The position numbers were made by a program, and so were the translations under genes. A DNA stretch of 7,750 nucleotides from Clostridia bacterium. GTDB lineage: Bacteria > Bacillota > Clostridia > Oscillospirales > Acutalibacteraceae. The notes beneath the pieces are model-generated. The model did no database searches, was not told the DNA's origin, and saw only the letters and a program-made list of their open reading frames with translations. The stretch spans positions 1 to 7,750 of the forward strand of contig CAAFXF010000034.1 of the NCBI GenBank assembly GCA_900766895.1, written 5' to 3'. Below are positions 1 to 6,053 of this stretch, piece after piece (position 1 is the stretch's first letter; the number at the start of each line of letters is the position of its first letter).

Positions 1-92
1 TACTTTTTCAGCACAGCGTCCATATATCCCTCGAAAGCAAGCGTTCTGTCCTGCAGAGTTTCGTCAAAATCAAACAATACTGCTTTTGTCAT
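1..92 (-). CDS. HAD-family hydrolase, N-terminal fragment (cut by window edge)
   Basis: Thirty codons are visible before the sequence ends. They begin MTKAVLFDFDETLQDR, a beta strand followed by the DxDxT motif I of the haloacid dehalogenase superfamily. The first Asp (residue 8) is the predicted nucleophile and the second (residue 10) the acid/base. The following helical segment (LAFEGYMDAVLKK) resembles the start of the cap region in phosphoglycolate-phosphatase-like or YjjG-like members. The substrate cannot be inferred. The start overlaps the ribF 3' end by 23 bases and has an AAGGAG ten bases upstream, so it probably belongs to the same operon. A HAD phosphatase next to ribF could act on a flavin nucleotide, but HAD genes are common neighbours of many genes and that link is speculative. 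Confidence 0.75.
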   Translation of the reverse strand, partial: MTKAVLFDFDETLQDRTLAFEGYMDAVLKK

Positions 93-885
93 AATTAAGC
101 TGCTCCTTGAGCTCCTCAACACTGCTGAAGATTTTTTCCTCTCTCTTATAATCAACAAGCTCCACTCTGACGGTTTTGCCGTACAAATCACCGCCAAAAT
201 CAAAAATATGAGTTTCGCACAGCGGTTCATCAACCTGCCAGGTAGGTCTTATACCTATATTGGTAAAGGATTTGTATTCTTTGCCGTCAACAAATGCTCT
301 GCTTTCGTAAACGCCGAATTTAGGCACAATAAGTCCTTCGGGCAGGTGCTGATTAATCGTAGGAAAACCGATAGTCCTTCCCCTATGATCACCGCTGATA
401 ACCTCGCTCTCAAAGGTAAAATTATACCCAAGCATCTCGTTGGCATCTTTAATTTTTCCCTCGCTTATGCAGGCACGAATACGGGTTGAGCTGATAGGCA
501 AGCCGTCATAATCAAGATGCTCCAAAATTCTTACCCAAACATCCCTTTGCTCCAGATATTTTCTCATATCAAGTGCAGACCAGGAGGCGTTTTTTCCAAA
601 CCTAAAGTTAAAGCCGCACAACACAATGCCTGCGTTAAATTCACCGATAAGAATTTTATCAATGAATTCCTCACCGCTCAAATTCTTAATATCATCAAAC
701 GAAGCAAAGACCGTATTCGGAAAGCGTCTTTCAAATATACTTTTTTGCAAAAGCGAAAAGCTGTTGTTTACGCAAAAGATAATTACCTTTTCTGCGCCGG
801 TTGTAACTGTCTGATGTGCACGATGCATACCGTCAAAATCACCGAGTGCAACAGCAATCCGTTGCTTATCATAATTGTTATCCAT
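70..885 (-). CDS. ribF: RibF-type riboflavin kinase/FAD synthetase with a shortened adenylyltransferase domain
   Basis: RibF phosphorylates riboflavin to FMN and normally adenylylates FMN to FAD. The C-terminal riboflavin kinase domain looks intact: GDHRGRTIGFPTIN (165-178) with the Thr and Asn of the PTxN motif, FGVYESRA (190-197), TNIGIRPT (208-215), catalytic Glu224 before HIFDF, and the closing REEKIFSSVEEL. The N-terminal nucleotidyltransferase domain keeps GDFDGMH, GFNFRFG (91-97) and ISSTRIR (131-137). However, HxGH has become HRAH (21-24), the TFxPHP-type segment is not recognisable, and the region up to LSGEEFI is about 30 residues shorter than usual. Total length is 271, against roughly 300-320. 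FMN synthesis is well supported and FAD synthesis is uncertain. The ATG directly follows the truB TAA, with no good ribosome binding site. The 3' end overlaps the next gene by 23 bases. Confidence 0.88.
   Translation of the reverse strand: MDNNYDKQRIAVALGDFDGMHRAHQTVTTGAEKVIIFCVNNSFSLLQKSIFERRFPNTVFASFDDIKNLSGEEFIDKILIGEFNAGIVLCGFNFRFGKNASWSALDMRKYLEQRDVWVRILEHLDYDGLPISSTRIRACISEGKIKDANEMLGYNFTFESEVISGDHRGRTIGFPTINQHLPEGLIVPKFGVYESRAFVDGKEYKSFTNIGIRPTWQVDEPLCETHIFDFGGDLYGKTVRVELVDYKREEKIFSSVEELKEQLNYDKSSIV
103..108 (-). promoter_or_regulatory. Shine-Dalgarno of the HAD-like gene within ribF
   Basis: The minus strand reads AAGGAG ten bases before the ATG at 92, inside the last codons of ribF. 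It supports the reality of the truncated downstream gene and its independent initiation. Confidence 0.6.
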
Positions 886-1785
886 TTATTCTCTAACGGA
901 CAAAACTCTAATCGGCTTTAGCTCATCGCCGATTCTTTGTCCTAATCCTAAAAATTCTTTTTTATCGCTGTAAACAGTACAAATCTCGTCAGCACCGATT
1001 TCAGCCTTAACACGCTTTATGTCAAGCGCACCGCCGTTGAAAAACCTTGTGGACTGTGCAGACGAAACACCAACCGACTTGTAGCAGGAAAACATTTCCT
1101 CAATACCGATAAGTGCCGACTCAAAGCCTGCGCCGTCATTTTTCATCTGCTCGAGCTCATCAAGAGTAACGCAACGCGACAAATCAAAGCCCATTGCCTG
1201 TGTTCTGCAAAGCTTTGTCATAACCGCACCGCAACCGAGTCGGGCACCGATGTCATCAATGAGCGAACGAATATACGTTCCCTTACTGCACAAAACATCA
1301 ATAGTGTAGATGTGTTCGTTTTCATCAAAGGAAGCAAGGCTAAGCTCCTTTATTTCAACCATACAAGGCTCACGTTCAATAACCTTGCCCTCGCGAGCCA
1401 AATCATACAGTCTTACGCCGTCAACACTTTTTGCACTATACATAGGCGGTATCTGCTGTATCACACCCGTAAAATTGGCAAGCACGTTTTTTACATCATC
1501 GGCAGATACGTCAACCTCGTATTCGCCTGTTACATTGCCTGTAATATCAAGGGAATCGGTAGTAATACCAAGCTTTAGCTCGGCACGATAGCCCTTGTCA
1601 CTATTGGGCAAAAAGTTCAAAAAGCGAGTTGCGCCGCCAAGCATAACGGGCAAAACTCCCGTTGCCATTGGATCAAGAGTACCGGTGTGGCCTGCCTTTT
1701 TTTCTTTGGTTATGCCACGCACCCTTGCAACAGCTCCAAACGAGGTAATGCCCTCTTCCTTATTAATACAAATAATACCCGTCAT
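886..1785 (-). CDS. truB: tRNA pseudouridine(55) synthase TruB
   Basis: TruB converts U55 in the T-loop of nearly all tRNAs to pseudouridine. The 299-residue protein begins with the typical MTGIICINKEEGITSF. It carries the catalytic motif GHTGTLDPMATGVLP, in which Asp38 is the predicted nucleophile. Tyr66 (KGYRAEL), the segment PPMYSAKSVDGVRLYDLAREG (113-133) and CSKGTYIRSLIDDIG (166-180) are all family hallmarks. A smaller C-terminal PUA-like region from about residue 240 ends in a clear beta-strand pattern (GLGQRI...LKPIRVL). The ATG overlaps the upstream TGA by one base (TGATG), the classic termination-reinitiation arrangement, with an AAAGGA about 12 bases upstream. Its TAA directly abuts the ribF ATG. 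Confidence 0.96.
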   Translation of the reverse strand: MTGIICINKEEGITSFGAVARVRGITKEKKAGHTGTLDPMATGVLPVMLGGATRFLNFLPNSDKGYRAELKLGITTDSLDITGNVTGEYEVDVSADDVKNVLANFTGVIQQIPPMYSAKSVDGVRLYDLAREGKVIEREPCMVEIKELSLASFDENEHIYTIDVLCSKGTYIRSLIDDIGARLGCGAVMTKLCRTQAMGFDLSRCVTLDELEQMKNDGAGFESALIGIEEMFSCYKSVGVSSAQSTRFFNGGALDIKRVKAEIGADEICTVYSDKKEFLGLGQRIGDELKPIRVLSVRE

Positions 1786-2732
1786 CAGCGCAACAATTCC
1801 TTTGATTTTTCGACAAGCAAATCAGTTGCCGTTTTTACATCACAATCAAATCGGCAGGCAGCCGCCTGCTTGTGACCGCCGCCGCCGAATGCCTGTGCAA
1901 GCTGGGCGGCGTTTACGCTTTCAAATGTTCTGATAGAGCATTTGCAGGCTCCGTCATTCTTTTCACGAATGGTAAGCCCAATCTCCACGCCCTCAATTTG
2001 ACGGGTTAACGGAGGCAATGCCTCTGTGTCAAGCTCGGTAGTGCCCGTTTTTTTGTACATCTCGTTTGTAATGGTGATAACGCAAACTCTTTCGTCAAGG
2101 AAAAACTGCATACCCTCGATAGCAAGCCTTTCCAATGCGGCAAACTTCTTTGTCTTTGTTTCAAACATAAGGCGGTTGATATAACCGTTGTCTGCACCAA
2201 GGTCAATAAGCTCTGCCGCCGAACGATAGGTGTTTGACGTTGTTGACGAATATCTAAAGCAACCCGTATCGGTTGTTAAGCCTGTATACAGACATTCTGC
2301 CATTTTTTTATCAATGACAACACCGAGTGCCTTAATCACCTTAAGGATTATCTCGCAATTTGCCGCCGCGTCTGCATTAAGCAAAAGATTTTTTGCATAA
2401 TCGGTATTTGTACCGTGATGGTCAATGCACAAATCCACCCTGCCCGCATATTTTTCCTGCAAGCCTCCAAGCAGATTTTCCGTGGCAACATCAACGGCAA
2501 TGATGTATTTTTCCTCAAAATTTTGAGACTCAATATCATTGTAAAGGTACTCGTACTTTGCAGGAATTTCATCATCGCAAAGAAGCTTTGCTCTTTTGCC
2601 GAGCTTTTGCAAGGCACGAAGAAGCGCAAAGCCACTGCCCAAGGTATCTCCGTCCGGATGAGCGTGGCACAGAATTGCAAAATCATTTTCCTTTTTCAGC
2701 AATCCTGCACACTTTTCAACATTAATCTTCAT
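1785..2732 (-). CDS. nrnA: DHH/DHHA1 phosphoesterase, NrnA-like bifunctional oligoribonuclease/pAp phosphatase
   Basis: The protein has 315 residues with the full DHH-family layout. Motif I is HAHPDGDTLGS (23-33), Asp81 lies in AVDVAT, motif III is DHH (104-106) and motif IV is TDTGCF (154-159). These residues coordinate the manganese ions. The C-terminal DHHA1 domain ends in GGGGHKQAAA (283-292), where the usual AAG is AAA. Known relatives degrade 2-5 nt RNAs, remove the 3' phosphate from pAp, or hydrolyse linear products of cyclic dinucleotides. Which applies here cannot be told from sequence alone. The position between rbfA and truB is the usual one for this family in Clostridia. The start at 2732 overlaps rbfA by 11 bases, with a distant AGGG as the only ribosome binding site. 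The TGA stop shares one base with the truB ATG. Confidence 0.9.
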   Translation of the reverse strand: MKINVEKCAGLLKKENDFAILCHAHPDGDTLGSGFALLRALQKLGKRAKLLCDDEIPAKYEYLYNDIESQNFEEKYIIAVDVATENLLGGLQEKYAGRVDLCIDHHGTNTDYAKNLLLNADAAANCEIILKVIKALGVVIDKKMAECLYTGLTTDTGCFRYSSTTSNTYRSAAELIDLGADNGYINRLMFETKTKKFAALERLAIEGMQFFLDERVCVITITNEMYKKTGTTELDTEALPPLTRQIEGVEIGLTIREKNDGACKCSIRTFESVNAAQLAQAFGGGGHKQAAACRFDCDVKTATDLLVEKSKELLR

Positions 2733-3075
2733 TTCTTGTTTCTATACCCTTAAGCTTATCAAAAAGCTCCATACCCTTTTCGATAGAATCATCGGCAACA
2801 AAGCGAAGCTCCGGTGTTTTGCGCAAATGGAGTGCCGAGCCGAGACGACCGCGAATAAAACCCTGTGCCGCCTTTAAGCCCTTAACAGCCTGCTTTGCGG
2901 TTTCCACTCCCTCTAAAGCACTGATATATACCTTTGCGTAGCTAAGGTCGTTGCTGACATCTACCTTTACAACCGTGAGCATACCGCTTACTCTCGGGTC
3001 CTTAACCTCACGGAGTATAGCGATAAGCTCCCTTTTTATATCCTCTGTAATTCTGTCTATTCTATATCCTGCCAT
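2722..3075 (-). CDS. rbfA: 30S ribosome-binding factor RbfA
   Basis: RbfA is a cold-shock-associated factor for late 30S maturation that binds near the 5' end of 16S rRNA. The 117-residue length is typical. The single KH-like fold is visible: an N-terminal helix RIDRITEDIKREL, then KDPRVSGMLTVVKVDVSNDLSYAKVYIS, an alanine-rich helix, and the family motif IRGRLGSALHLRKTPELRF ending in DDSIEKG. The ATG at 3075 lies one base past the infB stop, with only a weak AGAG-type ribosome binding site, so translation is probably coupled to infB. Its 3' end overlaps the DHH phosphoesterase gene by 11 bases. No unusual features are seen. Confidence 0.96.
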   Translation of the reverse strand: MAGYRIDRITEDIKRELIAILREVKDPRVSGMLTVVKVDVSNDLSYAKVYISALEGVETAKQAVKGLKAAQGFIRGRLGSALHLRKTPELRFVADDSIEKGMELFDKLKGIETRNED

Positions 3076-3076
3076 A

Positions 3077-5452
3077 CTAATCTCTGTATTCTTCTACAAT
3101 ATATGCTTCAAAGACATCACCGGTTTGAATATCATCAAAGCCAACAAGGCTGATACCGCATTCATAGCCCGATGAAACCTCCTTAACCTCGTCCTTAAAT
3201 CTCTTAAGATTTGCTATCTCTACATTTGCAATTTCCTTGCCGTTGCGAACAACGCGAACCTTACCGCCGCGCTTGATGTTACCCGATGTAACAACGCAGC
3301 CTGCGATTGTTCCTGCGGAAGAAATCTTGTAAACCTCGCGAACCTCGGCAGCACCTGTATCAACATCTCTGTACTTAGGTGCTCTCATACCGCGCATAGC
3401 ATTTTCAATATCCTCAATAGCATCATAAATAATGTCATAGGTTTTGATTTCGATGCCGTCACGGTTTGCACTTTCCTGTGCTATTGGGTCAACAGATACG
3501 GCAAAGCCTACGATAATAGCATTTGATGCATTGGCAAGCATAACGTCGCTTTCGTTAACCGTACCGACACCGCCGTGAATAATCTTAACCCTTACCTCGT
3601 CGTTTTCAATCTTAAGGAGTGACTGCTTAACAGCCTCAACAGAGCCCTGAACGTCAGCCTTAACAATGATGTTAAGGTCCTTAAGCTCGCCCTCGTGCAA
3701 GGTGTCAAACAAGGTATCAAGAGTAACTTTCTGGAATGCCTTGAATTCCTCCTCCTTAGCCTCTGCCTTACGTTGCTCAACAAGCTGACGTGCAAGCTTT
3801 TCATCAGAAACTGCGTTGAAAAGGTCACCGCTCATAGGTGCCTGGTCAAGTCCCATAATCTCAACAGGAACAGACGGACCCGCACTGTTAATTTTCTTGC
3901 CCTGACAGTCAACCATTGCTCTGACCTTACCTACTGCAGTACCTGCAACGATAACGTCGCCTGCCTGCAATGTACCGTTTTGTACAAGCAAGGTTGCAAT
4001 AGGACCTCTGCCCTTATCAAGCTTTGCTTCGATAACAACACCCTTTGCACTTCTGTCAGGATTTGCCTTAAGCTCGCTCATTTCTGCAACAAGATTGATT
4101 GTTTCAAGAAGCTTATCAATGCCCATTTTTGTTTTTGCCGATACAGGAACACAGATAACATCACCGCCCCATTCCTCAGGAACAAGCTCGTGCTCTGTAA
4201 GCTGCTGCAAAACTCTGTCCGGGTTTGCACCCTCTTTATCCATCTTGTTGATGGCAACAATGATTTCTACACCTGCTGCCTTTGCATGATTAATTGCTTC
4301 AATTGTCTGTGGCATAATACCGTCATCAGCGGCAACTACAAGCACTGCAATATCCGTACTCATTGCACCTCTTGCACGCATAGCAGTAAATGCCGCGTGT
4401 CCGGGTGTATCAAGGAATGTAATTGTCTGATTATCCGGAGTGATTACCTGATAAGCACCGATTGCCTGTGTGATACCGCCTGCCTCTGTTGATGTAACAG
4501 AGGTGTTACGAATAGCGTCAAGGATAGATGTCTTACCGTGGTCAACGTGTCCCATAACACAAACAACAGGAGGACGTGTTACTGCGTTTTCATCATTTTC
4601 ATCCTCTGCCTCGATAATCTGCTCCTCGATAGAAACAACAACCTCTTTTTCAACCTTTGCACCAAGCTCGGTTGCAACAATTTCGGCTGTATCGTAATCG
4701 ATAACCTCGTTAACGGTTACCATCATACCGAGCTTCATAAGCTCCTTGATTACCTCGTTTGCCGCAAGACGAAGAAGTGATGCAAGCTCTCCGACCGTAA
4801 TTTCGTCGCCGACAGTTATTTTGATTTGTTGCTTCTTTCTCTGCTCTGCAATACGGGCAAGACGCTGTGCCTCTGTTTCCTTCTTTGAACGGGCATGCAT
4901 GCCCTGAGGCTTCTTCTTTCTGTACTGCTTTGATTTTTGGTTAAGCTTTTGCTTCTTTTGATAATCGCCTACTGCATTTGCAGGTGAAATATCCTCATAT
5001 TTTTGATTGTACTTTTCAAGGTCAACAGTGTTAACTCTTGTATCAACATGGCGAGCTTCGCCCTTTGTTCTTGCCTGAGGCACCTGCTCTGCCTTTTTCT
5101 TAGCCTTTTCCTCTGCTCTTTTAGCAGCCTGCTCTGCCATTTGAAGAATAGCCGCCTGGCTTTGATGCTTCTTGCTTTTTGCATCATCCTTCGGCGCTTC
5201 CTTTTTAGGAGCCTTCTTTGGAGCCTCCTTCTTTTTCTCCGCAGGCTTCTTTTGTGCAAAGTAGCTATCAAAGCTCTCCACGCTGTTAGCCTGTGTCATC
5301 TTATCAAAAAGGATGTTAAGCTCATCCTCACTAAGTACAGTTGCAGCTTTTTTTGCAGGACCTTCGCAGTATTGGTCAAGTACTTCAATGATTTCTTTGT
5401 TTTGCTTTCCGAAATCCTTTGCAATTTCGGAAATCTTAATCTTTATTACCAT
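3077..5452 (-). CDS. infB: Translation initiation factor IF-2
   Basis: IF2 is the GTPase that brings fMet-tRNA to the 30S subunit and promotes 50S joining. The protein has 791 residues. An N-terminal IF2_N helix domain (about 1-55) is followed by a long low-complexity linker rich in Lys, Ala, Glu and Gln (about 65-208). A second IF2_N domain covers about 210-268. The G domain has G1 GHVDHGKT (301-308), G2 GGITQAIGAY (325-334), G3 DTPGH (348-352), G4 NKMD (402-405) and G5 SAK (438-440). Beta-barrel domain 2, domain 3 and the C-terminal fMet-tRNA-binding barrel (about 695-785) follow and look complete. Position 330 in G2 is Ala, where His is common in IF2. The ATG at 5452 has a perfect AGGAGG nine bases upstream. 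The gene overlaps ylxQ by 17 bases and stops one base before rbfA. Confidence 0.98.
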   Translation of the reverse strand: MVIKIKISEIAKDFGKQNKEIIEVLDQYCEGPAKKAATVLSEDELNILFDKMTQANSVESFDSYFAQKKPAEKKKEAPKKAPKKEAPKDDAKSKKHQSQAAILQMAEQAAKRAEEKAKKKAEQVPQARTKGEARHVDTRVNTVDLEKYNQKYEDISPANAVGDYQKKQKLNQKSKQYRKKKPQGMHARSKKETEAQRLARIAEQRKKQQIKITVGDEITVGELASLLRLAANEVIKELMKLGMMVTVNEVIDYDTAEIVATELGAKVEKEVVVSIEEQIIEAEDENDENAVTRPPVVCVMGHVDHGKTSILDAIRNTSVTSTEAGGITQAIGAYQVITPDNQTITFLDTPGHAAFTAMRARGAMSTDIAVLVVAADDGIMPQTIEAINHAKAAGVEIIVAINKMDKEGANPDRVLQQLTEHELVPEEWGGDVICVPVSAKTKMGIDKLLETINLVAEMSELKANPDRSAKGVVIEAKLDKGRGPIATLLVQNGTLQAGDVIVAGTAVGKVRAMVDCQGKKINSAGPSVPVEIMGLDQAPMSGDLFNAVSDEKLARQLVEQRKAEAKEEEFKAFQKVTLDTLFDTLHEGELKDLNIIVKADVQGSVEAVKQSLLKIENDEVRVKIIHGGVGTVNESDVMLANASNAIIVGFAVSVDPIAQESANRDGIEIKTYDIIYDAIEDIENAMRGMRAPKYRDVDTGAAEVREVYKISSAGTIAGCVVTSGNIKRGGKVRVVRNGKEIANVEIANLKRFKDEVKEVSSGYECGISLVGFDDIQTGDVFEAYIVEEYRD

Positions 5453-5774
5453 ACTCGTTTTCCTCCTGATTAATTAGTTCTTTTATTCTGCCGGAAAGGT
5501 TTGTGTCATCAACTGTGATAACTCCTGCCTTGTAGCCCAAGGCGCGATGAATATCGTCAATAGATTCTGCTATTTTCTTGATTTCTGTATTGGTATTTGC
5601 CTTTTTAACATACACCTTAAATTCCTCAATCAATCTGTCAGACACATCACAAGCAAAAATTACCAAATCCGTCTTATGCTCCATTACAGCCTTAACAGCC
5701 ATATCGTGCCCCATTGATAGCTTGCCCGCTCTTCTTGCCATTCCAAGCATTGATAAATATTTTTTATTCGGCAT
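5436..5774 (-). CDS. ylxQ: L7Ae/L30e/S12e/Gadd45-family protein, YlxQ-like
   Basis: A 112-residue protein of the ribosomal L7Ae fold. The signature GMARRAGKLSMG (residues 11-22) is followed by VKAVMEHKTDLVIFACDVS, the typical KTxLVIxAxDxS strand-turn, and a C-terminal GVITVDDTNLSGRIKELI helix. The Bacillus homologue YlxQ has been reported to bind kink-turn RNA, and the cellular target is unclear. The open frame extends upstream to 5846, but those 24 extra residues fall inside ylxR and have no family resemblance. MPNKKYLSMLG is the usual N-terminus, so the ATG at 5774 was chosen. Its ribosome binding site is weak (a GGAAGAAG stretch) and it overlaps ylxR by 11 bases, suggesting translational coupling. 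Its 3' end overlaps infB by 17 bases and contains the infB ribosome binding site. Confidence 0.88.
   Translation of the reverse strand: MPNKKYLSMLGMARRAGKLSMGHDMAVKAVMEHKTDLVIFACDVSDRLIEEFKVYVKKANTNTEIKKIAESIDDIHRALGYKAGVITVDDTNLSGRIKELINQEENEYGNKD
5462..5467 (-). promoter_or_regulatory. Strong Shine-Dalgarno of infB inside the ylxQ coding region
   Basis: The minus strand reads AGGAGG nine bases before the infB ATG at 5452, within the last codons of ylxQ. It is a perfect core match, unlike the weak sites of rbfA and ribF. It suggests that IF2 is initiated efficiently in its own right as well as by coupling. Confidence 0.8.
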
Positions 5775-6033
5775 TTGAAATTTCTTCTTCCATAGTATCG
5801 TATACAGCATCCTCGATTTTAACAGAGAATGCTCTTTCAAAGGCACGCTTTTTTCTTGCTTTTTTTAAGCACTCCGCGTTTTTGCAAACGTAAGCACCTC
5901 TGCCTGCCTTTTTACCCGTTAGGTCAAGGCTGACATTTCCGTTAGGGTCCTTAACAACTCTAACCAATGTACGCTTGTCAAACATCTCGCCGCAACCCGT
6001 ACACATTCTCATAGGTACCTTTTTTGTTTTCAT
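5764..6033 (-). CDS. ylxR: YlxR/RnpM family RNA-binding protein
   Basis: A small basic protein of the YlxR (DUF448) family, 89 residues from the ATG at 6033. An in-frame GTG at 6042 would add three residues but overlaps the ribosome binding site. The family core is complete: PMRMCTGC near the N-terminus, a conserved LVRVV strand, then GRGAYVC and a further Cys. The CxxC pair and the two later cysteines (residues 11, 14, 50 and 55 from this start) have the spacing of a possible metal or structural site. In Bacillus subtilis the homologue has been reported to bind RNase P RNA and modulate RNase P (RnpM). Carrying that role over is inference. The gene lies between nusA and the L7Ae-like gene, its usual place, and overlaps the latter by 11 bases. 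The acidic C-terminus contrasts with the basic core. Confidence 0.9.
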   Translation of the reverse strand: MKTKKVPMRMCTGCGEMFDKRTLVRVVKDPNGNVSLDLTGKKAGRGAYVCKNAECLKKARKKRAFERAFSVKIEDAVYDTMEEEISNAE

Positions 6034-6037
6034 TGCA

Positions 6038-6046
6038 ATCACCCTT
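6038..6046 (-). promoter_or_regulatory. Ribosome binding site deciding the ylxR start
   Basis: The minus strand reads AAGGGTGAT, resembling the AAGGAGGTGAT consensus, with the GGG eight bases before the ATG at 6033. An in-frame GTG at 6042 overlaps this site and so would have no ribosome binding site of its own. Confidence 0.65.
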
Positions 6047-6053
6047 GTAGTAA

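Noticed and set aside
3695..4492. Plus-strand open frame of 265 codons opposite infB
   Set aside because: It is fully antisense to the GTPase and domain 2 coding region of IF2. Its Cys- and Asn-rich composition is typical of a shadow frame, and it has no recognisable domain.
4969..5271. Arg/Lys-rich minus-strand frame inside infB
   Set aside because: It is a frame-shifted reading of the low-complexity IF2 linker. It has no ribosome binding site and lies wholly within a certain gene.
5060..5280. Repetitive Lys/Ala/Pro/Glu-coding stretch as a possible DNA repeat array
   Set aside because: It codes the known flexible linker of IF2, and the repeats are loose codon-level similarity without a fixed unit or spacing.
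5003..5473. Plus-strand open frame of 156 codons, Leu/Cys/Phe-rich and looking membrane-like
   Set aside because: It is the reverse complement of the Lys/Glu/Ala-rich linker codons of infB. Antisense reading of lysine codons gives Leu, Phe and Ser, so the hydrophobicity is an artefact.
5775..5846. N-terminal extension of the L7Ae-like protein to the ATG at 5846
   Set aside because: The 24 extra residues lie inside ylxR and do not resemble the family. The ATG at 5774 gives the canonical N-terminus.
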